DNA of 64,000 nt from Erwinia persicina NBRC 102418 (GCF_001571305.1 NZ_BCTN01000011.1:1-64000); one strand, 5' to 3'. Positions 20,817-31,796 are shown, counted from the first letter of the stretch. Numbers and translations: made by a program. The notes: generated by a model not told the origin, from the sequence alone.

Positions 20817-21554
20817 ATGCTCGCTATTTTACGTCTTATGATCGTCGTGATTTATTCAATACTGTTATGTGTCTTTGGCTGTATTTACTGTTTGTTCAGT
20901 CCGCGCGATCCCCGCCACGTTGCCACGTTTGGCCACCTTTTCGGGCGTCTGGCTCCGGTGTTTGGCCTGAAAGTTGAGTTGCGGAAACCCGTCGGCGCAG
21001 AAGACTATCCCAACGCGATCTATATCTGTAACCACCAGAACAATTACGACATGATCACCGCGGCCAAAATGGTGCAGCCCACGACAGTGACCGTGGGTAA
21101 ACGCAGTCTGCTGTGGGTCCCGTTCTTTGGTCTGCTCTACTGGCTCACCGGTAACCTGCTGATTGACCGGGATAACCGTGCTAAAGCACACGGCACTATC
21201 GGTGAACTGGTGGATCAGTTTAAACGTAAGCGGATCTCTTTCCTGATGTTCCCGGAAGGGACGCGCAGCCGGGGCCGTGGTCTGCTGCCGTTTAAAACCG
21301 GTGCCTTCCATGCGGCAGTGGCGGCGGGTGTGCCGATTATTCCGGTGGTGGTGTCAAATACGCACGGTAAAATTAAACTGAACCGCCTGAAAAATGGACT
21401 GGCGATTGTGGAAATGCTGCCGCCGGTTGACACGCAGGCCTTTGCCGAGCAGTCCGTGCGCAAGCTGGCCACCCACTGTCGCGAACTGATGTCAGCAAAG
21501 CTGGATGAGTTAAATGCTGAAGTTGCCGCACGGGAAGCGTCAGGTAAGCTATAA
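20817..21554 (+). CDS. plsC: PlsC, 1-acyl-glycerol-3-phosphate acyltransferase
   Basis: PlsC adds the second acyl chain to lysophosphatidic acid at the inner membrane. The 245-residue product has an N-terminal membrane anchor, the catalytic HX4D motif in CNHQNNYD, and the substrate motif FPEGTRSRGRG. The order parC-plsC-ftsP is conserved. Start ATG 20817 gives MLAILRLMIVVIYSILL, the expected hydrophobic N-terminus. Confidence 0.96.
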   Translation: MLAILRLMIVVIYSILLCVFGCIYCLFSPRDPRHVATFGHLFGRLAPVFGLKVELRKPVGAEDYPNAIYICNHQNNYDMITAAKMVQPTTVTVGKRSLLWVPFFGLLYWLTGNLLIDRDNRAKAHGTIGELVDQFKRKRISFLMFPEGTRSRGRGLLPFKTGAFHAAVAAGVPIIPVVVSNTHGKIKLNRLKNGLAIVEMLPPVDTQAFAEQSVRKLATHCRELMSAKLDELNAEVAAREASGKL

Positions 21555-21691
21555 ATTAACGCAGTGGCCGTGACGACGGCGATGTCGTTTGTATTTTGAC
21601 GGCAGCACATCTCGCGGATACACAGCCCGCGCATAATGATAAAAATGGAATACGGTCGCTGTGGCGGCCGGTTTTGACTTACGGAGAGGGT

Positions 21692-23119
21692 ATGTCCTTC
21701 AGTCGACGTCAGTTTATTCAAGCCTCGGGTATTGCCCTTTGTGCCACTGCTGTTCCTTTCAGCGCCCGCGCTGCCGGGCAGGCCAGCGCGCTACCCGTTC
21801 CTCCTTTAATTGAATCACGTCGCGGACAGCCGCTGTTCCTGACGCTGCAGCGCAGCCACTGGTCTTTTAACGGCAGTAATAAAGTGCCGGTATGGGGCAT
21901 TAACGGCCACTATCTTGGCCCGACGGTGCGCGTATGGAATGGCGACGACGTGAAGCTGATCTACAGCAACCGCCTGAATGAACCCGTCTCCATGACGGTG
22001 AGCGGTCTTCAGGTGCCCGGCGTGCTGATGGGCGGCGCAGCGCGCATGATGTCGCCAGGGGTAGACTGGGCACCGGTGGTGCCGATCCGTCAGTCAGCGG
22101 CCACCTGCTGGTATCATGCCAATACCCCGAATCGCATGGCGCCCCACGTTTACAACGGGCTGGCGGGCATGTGGCTGGTGGAAGATGAGATCAGCAAATC
22201 CCTGCCCATCCCTAACCATTACGGGGTGGATGATTTTCCGCTGATTATTCAGGATAAACGGCTGGATAATTTTGGCGCAGCGGAATATGACCCGCCGGGC
22301 AGCGGTGGGTTTGTGGGGGACACGCTGCTGGTCAACGGCGTGCAGAATCCGTATCTGGAAGTCTCCCGCGGCTGGGTACGCCTGCGCCTGCTCAATGCTT
22401 CAAACGCGCGCCGCTATCAGCTGCGGATGAGCGACAGCCGGCCGTTCAATGTCATTGCCAGCGATCAGGGTTTTCTGCCTGCACCGGTGGCGGTAGAGCA
22501 GCTGTCGCTGGCACCGGGTGAACGGCGCGAAATCCTCGTGGATATGTCCCAGGGCGATGAAGTGTCGATTACGGCCGGCGAGGCCGCCGGCATTGTTGAC
22601 CGCCTGCGCGGCTTCTTTGAACCGTCCTCTATCCTCACCTCGACGCTGATCCTGACGCTGCGTCCCACCGGCTTGCTACCGCTGGTGACCGACAATCTGC
22701 CGATGCGGTTGCTGGCAGATCAGGTGATTGAGGGGGCCGTCAGCCGCACGCGTGAGTTCCGCTTAGGCGACTCAATGCCGGGCATCAACGGCGCGCTGTG
22801 GGATATGAACAGGATTGATGTGCAGGCGCAGCAGGGGAGCTTTGAGCGCTGGATTATTCACGCCGACCTGCCGCAGTCATTCCATATTCAGGGGGTGATG
22901 TTCCTGATTAAAAGCGTGAACGGGGCACAACCCATGGCGGAAGATCGCGGCTGGAAAGATACGCTGTGGGTGGACGGTGACGTGGAGCTGTTCGTGTCCT
23001 TTACCCAGGCCTCGTCCGAGCATTTCCCGTTTACCTATTACAGCCAGACGCTGGAACTGGCCGATCGCGGGACGGCGGGGCAGCTGGCGGTGAGCCCGTC
23101 ACCGCAGCCTATGGGTTAA
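21692..23119 (+). CDS. ftsP: FtsP (SufI), Tat-exported cell-division protein
   Basis: FtsP/SufI is a multicopper-oxidase-fold periplasmic protein that lacks the copper ligands and stabilises the divisome under stress. The 475-residue product starts MSFSRRQFIQASGIAL, a twin-arginine signal with SRRQFIQ. ATG 21692 follows GGAGAGGG; using the longer frame would bury the signal. The cupredoxin domains align with E. coli SufI (GINGHYLGPT, NTPNRMAPHVYNGLAGMWLV, PSSILTSTLILTLRPTG). Confidence 0.95.
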   Translation: MSFSRRQFIQASGIALCATAVPFSARAAGQASALPVPPLIESRRGQPLFLTLQRSHWSFNGSNKVPVWGINGHYLGPTVRVWNGDDVKLIYSNRLNEPVSMTVSGLQVPGVLMGGAARMMSPGVDWAPVVPIRQSAATCWYHANTPNRMAPHVYNGLAGMWLVEDEISKSLPIPNHYGVDDFPLIIQDKRLDNFGAAEYDPPGSGGFVGDTLLVNGVQNPYLEVSRGWVRLRLLNASNARRYQLRMSDSRPFNVIASDQGFLPAPVAVEQLSLAPGERREILVDMSQGDEVSITAGEAAGIVDRLRGFFEPSSILTSTLILTLRPTGLLPLVTDNLPMRLLADQVIEGAVSRTREFRLGDSMPGINGALWDMNRIDVQAQQGSFERWIIHADLPQSFHIQGVMFLIKSVNGAQPMAEDRGWKDTLWVDGDVELFVSFTQASSEHFPFTYYSQTLELADRGTAGQLAVSPSPQPMG

Positions 23120-23214
23120 GGTGCTGCGGTGACGGGCTCAGCATTGCCGTCAGGCGTGCCGCAGCGGGGAAATGAGGACGACCTGTTTTCCGTCGTCCCA
23201 CGCGCTGCCTCCGC

Positions 23215-24039
23215 TTAATTCAGCTCATCCGGGTCCGGCCCCAGGCGGTTCCCCTCATCCAGTGCTGCAATCTCACTGATTTCCGTTTTTTGCAGGCGGA
23301 AGTCGAACACCTTAAAGTTCTCTTCAATGCGCGAAGGCGTGACCGATTTCGGGATCACCACCAGACCACTGTCGAGGTGCCAGCGGATCACAATCTGAGC
23401 CGGCGTTTTATCGTATTTCTTCGCCAGCTGTTTGATCACGTCTTTGTCGAAAACGCCTTTGCCGCCCTGGGCCAGCGGGCTCCAGGATTCAGTCTGGATC
23501 TGATGCAGGGCATTCCAGGCATGCAGCGTGCGCTGTTGCAGCATCGGATGCAGCTCCACCTGGTTGATCACCGGGCTGACGCCGGTTTCATCCAGCAGGC
23601 GCTTCAGGTGCGGCTCGTTGAAGTTACAGACGCCGATGCTTTTCGTCAGCCCCTGCTTTTGCAGTTCAATCATCGCTTTCCACGCTTCAACAAAGTTGTC
23701 CTTTGCCGGGCAGGGCCAGTGCATCAGATAGAGATCGACGCTGTCGAGCTGCAGTTTCTTCAGGCTGGTTTCCAGTGCCTGAGGCGCGTTAAGCTGATCG
23801 TCATTCCACAGCTTGGTGGTCACGAAGATATCCTCACGTGCCACGTCCGTTTCCTGTAATGCCTGGCCGATACCCTCTTCGTTCTTATAGATGGCGGCGG
23901 TATCAATGGAGCGATAACCGACGGAGAGTGCTTTCACGGCGGCGGCGCGGGCCTCATCAATACTGGCCTGCCAGACACCCAGGCCAAGCTGGGGCATCAT
24001 ATTGCCATCGTGCAGTTTAATAATCGGTTGATCTGCCAT
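23215..24039 (-). CDS. dkgA: DkgA, 2,5-diketo-D-gluconate reductase A
   Basis: This aldo-keto reductase has 274 residues. The catalytic tetrad is visible as Asp46, Tyr51, Lys76 and His107 in DTAAIY, TTKLW and LMHWP, and the NADPH region reads IPKSVTPSRIEENF. It reduces diketogluconate and also methylglyoxal and other aldehydes. It lies directly downstream of yqhD, as in E. coli, with a hairpin between them. Both genes are probably under YqhC. Confidence 0.95.
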   Translation of the reverse strand: MADQPIIKLHDGNMMPQLGLGVWQASIDEARAAAVKALSVGYRSIDTAAIYKNEEGIGQALQETDVAREDIFVTTKLWNDDQLNAPQALETSLKKLQLDSVDLYLMHWPCPAKDNFVEAWKAMIELQKQGLTKSIGVCNFNEPHLKRLLDETGVSPVINQVELHPMLQQRTLHAWNALHQIQTESWSPLAQGGKGVFDKDVIKQLAKKYDKTPAQIVIRWHLDSGLVVIPKSVTPSRIEENFKVFDFRLQKTEISEIAALDEGNRLGPDPDELN

Positions 24040-24061
24040 GTTATCTCCTTATCAGCGTGTG

Positions 24062-24083
24062 AACCGGTGCGCGGGCACCGGTT
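24062..24083 (-). terminator. intercistronic hairpin between yqhD and dkgA
   Basis: AACCGGTGC and GCACCGGTT form a perfect 9-bp stem around a 4-base loop. No T-tract follows on the minus strand, so it may tune dkgA relative to yqhD rather than end the transcript. Confidence 0.5.
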
Positions 24084-24125
24084 AATGACTCTAAGTCTAG
24101 TTGATACACAGGACTCGGGGAGGGA

Positions 24126-25283
24126 TTAACGGGCATCCAGATAAATCTGACGGCTGACCTCAGGGGAAATATCCTGATGTTCACCCAGTGCGGTCAGGCC
24201 TTTTTCCTCCAGCTTTTTCAGCAGCTGCGGGATTGAAGAACCGTCGAGCTGATAGTCCCTGAAGCGCGTCGGTACGCCCATCTGCTCAAAGAAATTGCGG
24301 GTGGCGGCGATGGCGGCATCGATGCGCTCTTCATCGTTGCCGTCGTTTATCCCCCAGACGCGGGCGGCGTACTGCAGCAGCTTCTTACGTTTGGTCGCGC
24401 GCTGAATATTCATCAGCGAGGGCAGGACGATCGCCAGCGTTTGGGCGTGATCCAGCCCATGTAACGCCGTGATTTCGTGGCCCAGCATATGCGTGGCCCA
24501 GTCCTGCGGCACGCCGGCCCCGATCAGACCGTTCAGCGCCAGGGTCGCGCTCCACATGACGTTGGCGCGGACGTCGTAATTTTCCGGTTCGGCCAGTGCT
24601 TTCGGGCCTTCCCCGATCAAGGTCAGCAGCAGACCTTCGGCAAAACGATCCTGCACGCAGGCCTCGACCGGATACGTCAGGTACTGTTCAATCGTATGCA
24701 CAAACGCATCCACTATGCCGTTGGCGATCTGGCGCGGCGGCAGGCTATAGGTATAAACCGGATCCAGCACGGCAAAGCGCGGGAAAACATGATGGCTGCG
24801 GAAGGCCTGCTTATCCTGAGTGGCACGGCGGGTGATCACCGCACTGCGGTTAGACTCTGAACCAGTGGCAGGCAGCGTCAGCACGGAGCCGATCGGCAGT
24901 GCCTGCTGGATGTCTGTGCCACCTGTTTGCAGAATATGCCACGGGTCCTGCGGATAAAACGCGGCGGCGGCGATAAACTTGGTGCCGTCGAGCACGGATC
25001 CTCCACCGACGGCCAGCAGGAAGGTGATCTTTTCACGCTTCACCACCTCAACCGCCTGCATCAGCGTTTCAAAACTGGGGTTAGGCTCAATACCGCCGAA
25101 CGCCTGGACGTCGAAGCCCTCGAGGGCGTGATACACCTGCGCCATCACGCCGTTGTTTTTCACGCTGCCACCGCCGAAGGTGACAAGCACTCTGCTGCCC
25201 GCCGGAATTTCAGCAGCCAGATGGGCGATCTGCCCCTGGCCGAACAGAATACGGGTCGGGGTATGCAGAACAAAATTATTCAT
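24126..25283 (-). CDS. yqhD: YqhD, NADPH-dependent aldehyde reductase
   Basis: YqhD is an iron/zinc-type alcohol dehydrogenase that detoxifies aldehydes, including lipid-peroxidation products. The 385-residue product matches E. coli Yqh[15 protein letters not shown] near the N-terminus, [15 protein letters not shown] for NADPH, and the metal-binding block [19 protein letters not shown]. The start [16 protein letters not shown] at 25283 was chosen over a 25-residue extension that overlaps the promoter region of yqhC. Confidence 0.95.
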   Translation of the reverse strand: MNNFVLHTPTRILFGQGQIAHLAAEIPAGSRVLVTFGGGSVKNNGVMAQVYHALEGFDVQAFGGIEPNPSFETLMQAVEVVKREKITFLLAVGGGSVLDGTKFIAAAAFYPQDPWHILQTGGTDIQQALPIGSVLTLPATGSESNRSAVITRRATQDKQAFRSHHVFPRFAVLDPVYTYSLPPRQIANGIVDAFVHTIEQYLTYPVEACVQDRFAEGLLLTLIGEGPKALAEPENYDVRANVMWSATLALNGLIGAGVPQDWATHMLGHEITALHGLDHAQTLAIVLPSLMNIQRATKRKKLLQYAARVWGINDGNDEERIDAAIAATRNFFEQMGVPTRFRDYQLDGSSIPQLLKKLEEKGLTALGEHQDISPEVSRQIYLDAR

Positions 25284-25462
25284 CACGGGCAATCCTGTTG
25301 AAAGGGGTATCGGCTGGATCCGGCGTTCAATTGTCGCCAGCGGCCGGGCATGGCTCAATGCTCATTTCTGCCTGTTTCTTGCCTGATCCTCCAAAGGGGT
25401 GGAGAAATACCGGAACCAGGGCGATGATACGCCCGGGTTTCATTCTGCAGGCGGGAATCAAA

Positions 25463-26356
25463 ATGGATAGACAGGCAATCTGCGCCCGGCTGGCGCAACA
25501 GGTCATCAGTCTGGTGACCGGCGATAAACATCAGGTGGCTCCGGTGCCGGGGATCTCCCTCATACACGCTGACCGTTACTGGGCACGCCAGCCGGTGATG
25601 TATCAGCCGGCCATTGTGATCCTGTTTCAGGGGCAGAAAACCGGCTATCTCGGCAACAGCGTATTTCAGTATGACGCCACCAAGTATCTGATGCTTACCG
25701 TGCCGCTGCCGTTTGAGTGTGAAACCTTCGCCACGCCGGAACAGCCGCTGGCGGGACTGTCGCTGCGCGTCGATGCGCTGAAGCTGCAGGATCTGCTGAT
25801 TGATATCGGGGACGACGACGGCTTTCGTCCAGAGCCGCAAACGCGGGGTATTCACTCGGCGCTGCTGACCGAAGCGATGCTGTGCGCGACCGAACGGCTG
25901 CTGGACGTGATGCGCCATCCGCGCGATGCCCGCGTACTGGGCCCGCAGATTGTGCGTGAAATTCTCTACCACGTCCTGCAGGGGCCCTGTGGCGGCGCAC
26001 TACTGGCGCTGGTCAGCCGGCAGACCCAGTTCAGCCAGATTGCCCGTGCGCTGCGCCGCATTGAGCACCACTTTACCGACAATCTCAGCGTTGACCTGCT
26101 GGCGGCCGAAGCCAATATGAGCGTCTCGGCGTTTCACCATAACTTTAAAGCGGTGACCAGTACGTCACCACTGCAGTATCTGAAAAGCTATCGCCTGCAT
26201 CAGGCGCGCATGATGATGTTGCAGGAAGGAATGAAGGCCAGCGTCGCGGCCATCCGGGTCGGCTATGAAAGCCCGTCGCAATTTTCACGCGAATTTAAAC
26301 GCTACTTTGGCGTCACGCCAGGCGAAGAGATGTCCCGGATGCGTCAGGTGGGGTAG
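25463..26356 (+). CDS. yqhC: YqhC, AraC-type activator of yqhD-dkgA
   Basis: This 297-residue AraC-family regulator has an N-terminal sensing domain ([17 protein letters not shown]) and a C-terminal pair of helix-turn-helix motifs ([36 protein letters not shown]). In E. coli YqhC senses aldehydes and activates yqhD-dkgA. The divergent position matches. ATG 25463 gives [10 protein letters not shown] like E. coli. The longer frame would cross the yqhD start. Confidence 0.93.
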   Translation: MDRQAICARLAQQVISLVTGDKHQVAPVPGISLIHADRYWARQPVMYQPAIVILFQGQKTGYLGNSVFQYDATKYLMLTVPLPFECETFATPEQPLAGLSLRVDALKLQDLLIDIGDDDGFRPEPQTRGIHSALLTEAMLCATERLLDVMRHPRDARVLGPQIVREILYHVLQGPCGGALLALVSRQTQFSQIARALRRIEHHFTDNLSVDLLAAEANMSVSAFHHNFKAVTSTSPLQYLKSYRLHQARMMMLQEGMKASVAAIRVGYESPSQFSREFKRYFGVTPGEEMSRMRQVG

Positions 26357-26571
26357 GTGACGATCCGCCTGGGGGCATTATATCAACGGTTTAGCGGGAA
26401 AAAAATTAACAACACGTTGATAATTAGTAAGAAAATCTAAATAAAATAATGTATTGAGAAGATACTTAAAAAGCCATATATTGGCCGCGTTTTATGCATG
26501 GCCCACTTATTACTTAATTCAATTAATTCAACTGCGGCGTTAAACAAACCCCCGGTTGTAGGAGAGATATG

Positions 26572-27954
26572 ATGACGGATAAAGTCCGTATTGATACTTT
26601 AGATGCCAAATCTTTTGATGGAAACAATGAGACCTATTTAGCCAGACAGGCTGAGTTTGAATCTAATGTAAGGAGCTATCCCCGTAAATTGCCGTTTGCA
26701 ATTGCGAAAGCTCAGGGTGTTTGGATCACTGATGTTGAAAATAATCACTATCTTGACTGCCTTGCCGGCGCGGGAACGCTGGCGCTTGGACATAACCATC
26801 CGGACGTTTTACAGAGCATCCAGAATGTCATTACCAGCGGCTTGCCGTTACATACTCTAGACCTGACAACGCCGTTAAAAGACCAGTTCTCTGAATACCT
26901 GCTGTCCTTACTGCCAGGTCAGGGGAAAGAGTACTGCCTGCAGTTCACCGGCCCATCCGGTGCTGATGCGGTTGAAGCCGCGCTGAAGCTGGCGAAAAAA
27001 GTGACCGGCCGCGCCGGTGTGATCAGCTTCTCCGGTGGTTACCACGGCATGACCCACGGCGCGCTGTCCGTGACCGGTAACCTGTCACCAAAAGAAGCGG
27101 TCGATGGCATGATGCCGGAAGTGCAGTTTATGCCTTATCCGCACCAGTACCGTTGCCCGCTGGGGATTGGCGGTGAAGCCGGTGTTAAAGCGCTGACCTA
27201 CTACTTCGATAATCTGATCAACGACGTTGAGAGCGGCGTGCGCAAGCCTGCGGCCGTGATCCTGGAAGCCGTACAGGGCGAGGGCGGGGTGAACCCGGCA
27301 CCGGCCGAGTGGCTGCAGCGTATCCGTAAGGTCACTCAGGAACACGGTATTCTGCTGATCATTGATGAAGTCCAGGCCGGTTTCTGCCGTACCGGTAAAC
27401 AGTTCGCCTTTGAACACGCGGGCATTGAACCGGACATCATTGTGATGTCAAAAGCCGTCGGCGGCGGTCTGCCTCTGGCCGTGCTGGGCATCAAAAAGCA
27501 GTTCGATGCCTGGTCTCCTGGCCACCATACCGGGACCTTCCGCGGCAACCAGCTGGCGATGGCCACCGGCCTGACTACGCTGAAAATTCTGAAAGACAAT
27601 AACGTGGCGGCGAAAGTGGCAGAGCAGGGCGAGTGGCTGAAAGGCAAACTGGCTGAACTGCAGAAGCGCTATCCGGTGATTGGCCACGTTCGCGGTCTGG
27701 GCCTGATGATCGGTATTGAGCTGGTTAAGCCACAGGAAGCGGCGGATCATATGGGCTGCCATCCGGCCGACGGCGAGCTGTCCGCACTGCTTCAGAAGAA
27801 ATGCTTCGAAAACGGTCTGATCCTGGAGCGTGGTGGTCGTCACGGCTGTGTGCTGCGTCTGCTGCCGTCCCTGTTGATCACCAATGAAGAGCTGGGTGTT
27901 TTCCTGGACAAATTCGAACACGCCCTGCTGTCTGCTGGCGTCAAACCTGTATAA
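26572..27954 (+). CDS. dat: Dat, diaminobutyrate--2-oxoglutarate aminotransferase
   Basis: This class III PLP aminotransferase has 460 residues. It makes L-2,4-diaminobutyrate from aspartate semialdehyde with glutamate as donor. PLP-site features are [16 protein letters not shown], the Asp in [11 protein letters not shown] and the Schiff-base lysine in [17 protein letters not shown]. It resembles Acinetobacter Dat more than ectoine EctB, and no ectABC genes are present. Two ATG codons are adjacent (26569 and 26572); the second has better spacing from GGAG. It is followed 12 bases later by ddc, its pathway partner. The upstream 200 bases are AT-rich. Confidence 0.9.
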   Translation: MTDKVRIDTLDAKSFDGNNETYLARQAEFESNVRSYPRKLPFAIAKAQGVWITDVENNHYLDCLAGAGTLALGHNHPDVLQSIQNVITSGLPLHTLDLTTPLKDQFSEYLLSLLPGQGKEYCLQFTGPSGADAVEAALKLAKKVTGRAGVISFSGGYHGMTHGALSVTGNLSPKEAVDGMMPEVQFMPYPHQYRCPLGIGGEAGVKALTYYFDNLINDVESGVRKPAAVILEAVQGEGGVNPAPAEWLQRIRKVTQEHGILLIIDEVQAGFCRTGKQFAFEHAGIEPDIIVMSKAVGGGLPLAVLGIKKQFDAWSPGHHTGTFRGNQLAMATGLTTLKILKDNNVAAKVAEQGEWLKGKLAELQKRYPVIGHVRGLGLMIGIELVKPQEAADHMGCHPADGELSALLQKKCFENGLILERGGRHGCVLRLLPSLLITNEELGVFLDKFEHALLSAGVKPV

Positions 27955-27966
27955 CTGGAGTAAGTG

Positions 27967-29430
27967 ATGTCCCGGTTAAACCCGATTCTGGCCGCGTCAG
28001 CGCAAAGCACGGATGCGTATCAGCAAGCGATTAAACAGACCAGCGAAGCCGTGGTGCAGTGGCTGCAACAGCCTGAAATGTATCAGGGAAAAAGCGTGGC
28101 TGAACTGCGTGAGCGCATCCAGCTGGACTTCACCTCTCAGGGCCTGGGTAACCAGGCCGCGATTGAGCGTGCGGTCGAATTCTTCTTAAAAGACAGCCTG
28201 TCGGTTCATCACCCACAGTGCGTTGCCCACCTGCACTGCCCGAGTCTGGTGGTCAGCCAGGCGGCGGAAGTGCTGATTAACGCCACTAACCAGAGTATGG
28301 ACTCCTGGGATCAGAGCCCGTCGGCTACCATTATTGAGGTGAAGCTGATCGAATGGTTGCGCACGCAGGTAGGCTACCAGCCGGGTGATGCCGGAGTGTT
28401 CACCAGCGGTGGCACCCAGAGTAATCTGATGGGCCTGATGCTGGCGCGCGATGCCTTCTTTGCGCGCATTGGCCATTCTGTCCAGCAGGACGGGCTGCCA
28501 GGCGATCTGAGCAAGATCAAAGTGTTCTGTTCCGAAAATGCGCACTTCTCCGTGCAGAAGAATATGGCACTGATGGGACTGGGTTACCGTTCCGTTACGC
28601 TGGTGAAAACCGACCGCTTTGCACGCATGGACGTCAATGACCTGGCGGAAAAGATTGCTCAGGCACAGGCCAACGGCGAACAGATTCTGGCGATTGTGGC
28701 CACCGCAGGCACCACTGACGCGGGGGCTATTGACCCGCTGCGGGCGATTGCCAGCCTGGCGGCAGAACATCAGATCTGGGTGCATGTGGATGCGGCATGG
28801 GGCGGGGCGCTGCTGCTGTCTGAGAAATACCGCGACTACCTGGACGGCATTGAACTGGTGGACTCCGTCACGCTGGACTTCCACAAGCAGTTCTTCCAGA
28901 CCATCAGCTGCGGCGCGTTCCTGTTGAAAGAGGCACGTCACTACGAGCTGATGCGCTACCAGGCGGCATACCTGAACTCCGAGTTCGATGAAGCGCAGGG
29001 CGTGCCTAACCTGGTGTCCAAATCGCTGCAAACCACCCGCCGTTTCGATGCGCTGAAGCTGTGGATGGGCCTTGAGGCGCTGGGCCAGCAGCAGTACGCT
29101 GAAATCATCGACCACGGTGTTACCCTGGCGCAGCAGGTGGCACAGTACGTCACTGAGCAGCCGTCACTGGAGTTGGTGATGGAGCCACAGCTGGCCAGCG
29201 TGCTGTTCCGCTATCGTCCGGCCTCCCTGGCTGGCGCGGATGATGCGGCTATCGCACTGCTGAATCAGAAAATTGGTGATGCGCTGCTGGATTCGGGACG
29301 GGCTAACGTGGGAGTGACAGAATCGGACGGGGTAACCTGCCTGAAGATGACGCTATTAAATCCCACCGTCACCCTGCAGGATATTCAGGTCCTGCTGGCG
29401 CTGGTGGAAACCACCGCAGAGCAGCTGTAA
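27967..29430 (+). CDS. ddc: Ddc, L-2,4-diaminobutyrate decarboxylase
   Basis: This group II PLP decarboxylase of 487 residues converts L-2,4-diaminobutyrate to 1,3-diaminopropane. Visible features are the substrate-binding HYHPQC-like block SVHHPQCVAHLHCP, FTSGGTQSNLMGLMLARD, VDAAWGGALLLS and the PLP lysine in LDFHKQFFQ. Paired Dat-Ddc enzymes are known from Acinetobacter and Enterobacter. ATG 27967 follows GGAG by six bases; the GTG just before it is less likely. A double hairpin with a T-tract closes the operon. Confidence 0.91.
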   Translation: MSRLNPILAASAQSTDAYQQAIKQTSEAVVQWLQQPEMYQGKSVAELRERIQLDFTSQGLGNQAAIERAVEFFLKDSLSVHHPQCVAHLHCPSLVVSQAAEVLINATNQSMDSWDQSPSATIIEVKLIEWLRTQVGYQPGDAGVFTSGGTQSNLMGLMLARDAFFARIGHSVQQDGLPGDLSKIKVFCSENAHFSVQKNMALMGLGYRSVTLVKTDRFARMDVNDLAEKIAQAQANGEQILAIVATAGTTDAGAIDPLRAIASLAAEHQIWVHVDAAWGGALLLSEKYRDYLDGIELVDSVTLDFHKQFFQTISCGAFLLKEARHYELMRYQAAYLNSEFDEAQGVPNLVSKSLQTTRRFDALKLWMGLEALGQQQYAEIIDHGVTLAQQVAQYVTEQPSLELVMEPQLASVLFRYRPASLAGADDAAIALLNQKIGDALLDSGRANVGVTESDGVTCLKMTLLNPTVTLQDIQVLLALVETTAEQL

Positions 29431-29441
29431 TCCGCTGACTG

Positions 29442-29505
29442 ACGCGGGGCGGGCACAGCGCGCTGCCCCGCGTGATATCCAGCCCGGTCATTACCGGGCT
29501 TTTTT
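29442..29505 (+). terminator. double hairpin terminator of dat-ddc
   Basis: The first hairpin is ACGCGGGGC/GCCCCGCGT (29442-29450 with 29465-29473). The second is AGCCCGGT/ACCGGGCT (29481-29500) followed directly by TTTTT. The second overlaps the 3' end of the convergent gene yghB. Confidence 0.8.
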
Positions 29506-30147
29506 GCCTTTTACCACCAGGGCAATACTGCCGATCAGGCCAATCGTCAGCATGATCAGCGGCAGGATCATCAGACAGGCCATCACCTGATCTTCATGAC
29601 GTTTAATAAACGGCACCTGACTGATGGTGTAACCAAACCCGACCAGAATCCCTACCCACAGCACACCACTCATCCAGTTAAAGAGCTGGAACCGCCCGTT
29701 TTTCAGGCCGGAAATCCCTGCCAGCGTCGGTAATATCGTCCGCACGAAGGCCAGAAAGCGGCCAACCAGCAGCGCCATCAAACCGTGGCGATTAAACAGA
29801 TTCCATGCACGCTGGTGGTACTGTGCCGGTAAATGCAGCAGCCAGCCTTTGACCAGCCGGGTGTTCCCCAGCCAGCGGCCCTGGAGATACCCCAGCCAGC
29901 ACCCGAGGCTGGCGGCTGTCGTCAGGATCAGCAATGTCGGAATAAACGCCATCACGCCTTTGGCAATCATCGCTCCGGCGAGCAGCAGCAGGCTGTCACC
30001 GGGTAAAAATGCGGCAGGTAACAGGCCATTTTCCAGAAACAGTGTCAGGAACATAATGCCATAGACGATCCAAATTACGTCCGGATTGGCCAGCGCGGCA
30101 AAATCCTGATGCCAGAGCGCCTGAACAATCTCGTGTAGTACACCCAT
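29491..30147 (-). CDS. yghB: YghB, DedA-family membrane protein
   Basis: This 218-residue inner-membrane protein belongs to the DedA family. It matches E. coli YghB with [21 protein letters not shown], a GxxxG-rich segment, and the conserved [19 protein letters not shown]. DedA proteins are required for normal membrane potential, division and alkaline tolerance, and the family has been linked to lipid-carrier flipping. The context yghB-metC-exbBD is the E. coli one. The end of the gene overlaps the ddc terminator. Confidence 0.94.
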   Translation of the reverse strand: MGVLHEIVQALWHQDFAALANPDVIWIVYGIMFLTLFLENGLLPAAFLPGDSLLLLAGAMIAKGVMAFIPTLLILTTAASLGCWLGYLQGRWLGNTRLVKGWLLHLPAQYHQRAWNLFNRHGLMALLVGRFLAFVRTILPTLAGISGLKNGRFQLFNWMSGVLWVGILVGFGYTISQVPFIKRHEDQVMACLMILPLIMLTIGLIGSIALVVKGKKAR

Positions 30148-30357
30148 TCGTTATCCCGTTAAACCCATGACCTGTCTTTTTTAACGCTCCCCATGCCAGT
30201 CGTGATGACTGAACCGGGTCAGACGGTGCCACCTCTCGCATCGATGAGGGTGGCGATGAAAACGTTGCTGCCTAGTGTACCTGCAAAAGCGCTCCGGCAC
30301 CTTGATCAAAGGCGCGAACTCATTATCCCATTGATCAATTGTTGATGTTCATCGCCC

Positions 30358-31548
30358 TTAGCGGTTCAGGCGTGCAAAACCAGCCGCTAAATCCTCAATC
30401 AGATCGTCAACATTTTCCAGCCCGATATGTACGCGTACCAGGGTACCGGTAAAATCAATACCGCCCGCCGGACGGATGGCGGCCAGTTCTTCCGGCTGGT
30501 TAGCCAGAATCAGCGATTCATAACCGCCCCAGGAGTACGCCATACTGAAATGGCTGAAGTTATCCAGGTAGTCCGCCAGCTGAACATCACTCAGTCTTTC
30601 TTTCAGTATAAAGGAAAACAGACCGCTGCTGCCGGTGAAGTCACGCAGCCAGAATGCATGCCCTTTACACTGCGGCAGAGCAGGGTGATTCACCACGGCG
30701 ACTTCTGGCCGTTCTGCCAGCCAGTGTGCAACCCGCAGGCTGCTCTCCTCGTGCTGCCGCAGGCGAACTGCCAGCGTACGCAGGCCACGGCTGGTCATAT
30801 AGGCCGTATCGGCATCGGCCATCTGCCCCATCAGATAGGAGTTTTCCCGCAGCTGTTCCCAGCAGCGTTCGTTGGCGACGGCGGTGCCAATCATCGCATC
30901 CGAGTGACCAATCAGGTATTTGGTCCCGGCCTGAATGGAGATATCCACACCGAAGTCCAGCGCCCGGAAAAGGATGCCCGCGCCCCAGGTATTATCAATC
31001 ATGATAATTGTTTCCGGGGCCTTACGGCGGATCGCCGCGACGATCGCCGGAACATCCTGTACTTCCATGGTGATCGACGCCGGGGACTCCAGGAATACTA
31101 CGCGGGTATTGGGCTGGACGAGATCAGCGATCTCACTGCCGGTGCTGTGATCAAACCAGGTGGTGGTCACCCCCAGCTTACTGAGGATTTTGGTGCAAAA
31201 ATCCTGCGTGGGCTCATACACGCTGCCGCTCATCAGCACGTTATCCCCGGCAGACACAAACGCCAGAATGGCATTGGAGACTGCCGCCGCACCGCACGGG
31301 TACAGCGCACAGCCGGCGCCGCCTTCCAGTTCGGCCATTGCCTCCTGCAGCGAGAAGTGGGTCAGGGTGCCACGGCGACCGTAGAACAGCTCACCGTCTG
31401 CCCGTCCGGCGGTGGCCCGTTTTTTATCGGCAACAGTATCAAAGACCAGCGACGAAGCACGCTGAATGACGGTATTCACCGACCCCTGGGTATAACGCTT
31501 GCCGCGTCCGGCACGAATCAGTGCCGTTTCAATTTTTTCGCTGCTCAT
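30358..31548 (-). CDS. metC: MetC, cystathionine beta-lyase
   Basis: MetC is a PLP enzyme that splits cystathionine to homocysteine, pyruvate and ammonia in methionine synthesis. The 396-residue product has the E. coli signatures [29 protein letters not shown] and the Schiff-base Lys210 in [13 protein letters not shown]. It is divergent from exbB over 248 bases. I did not find convincing MetJ boxes in that gap. Confidence 0.95.
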   Translation of the reverse strand: MSSEKIETALIRAGRGKRYTQGSVNTVIQRASSLVFDTVADKKRATAGRADGELFYGRRGTLTHFSLQEAMAELEGGAGCALYPCGAAAVSNAILAFVSAGDNVLMSGSVYEPTQDFCTKILSKLGVTTTWFDHSTGSEIADLVQPNTRVVFLESPASITMEVQDVPAIVAAIRRKAPETIIMIDNTWGAGILFRALDFGVDISIQAGTKYLIGHSDAMIGTAVANERCWEQLRENSYLMGQMADADTAYMTSRGLRTLAVRLRQHEESSLRVAHWLAERPEVAVVNHPALPQCKGHAFWLRDFTGSSGLFSFILKERLSDVQLADYLDNFSHFSMAYSWGGYESLILANQPEELAAIRPAGGIDFTGTLVRVHIGLENVDDLIEDLAAGFARLNR

Positions 31549-31706
31549 AAAGTTCCTGTGTCATTTTCACCCTTTTTTTAACGTTAACACGGCAGCCGTC
31601 CACGCGGTATTGAGCATCAGTATAAGTGATGAAAATTCACCATCCGTGCCCGTGGGAGCGCCGCCAGTCAATAAATTGCGTAAAAAACAGCCAGAAAGTT
31701 GTAAAT

Positions 31707-31725
31707 AGTAATGAGAACTACTATC
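31707..31725. promoter_or_regulatory. exbB: Fur box of exbBD
   Basis: AGTAATGAGAACTACTATC resembles the 19-bp Fur consensus GATAATGATAATCATTATC, with matching core blocks. It lies just upstream of an extended -10 (TGGTATGAT at 31741-31749). Iron control of exbBD is established in E. coli. Confidence 0.65.
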
Positions 31726-31796
31726 AATTCCCGGTCTTTTTGGTATGATCTGTGAAGAATTTTTCGCTATCAACAATTAGACGTTGGAGACACAGC

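Noticed and set aside
26480..26500. Possible sigma-54 promoter upstream of dat (TTGGCC...ATGCAT)
   Set aside because: The spacing between GG and GC is eleven bases instead of ten, and no enhancer site was found.
28186..29115. Long open frame antisense to ddc
   Set aside because: It mirrors the codon structure of ddc, with Gln/His/Arg-rich composition and no recognisable motif.
31549..31706. MetJ boxes (AGACGTCT repeats) in the metC promoter
   Set aside because: Only weak single matches such as CAGCCGTC were found, not the tandem repeats required.
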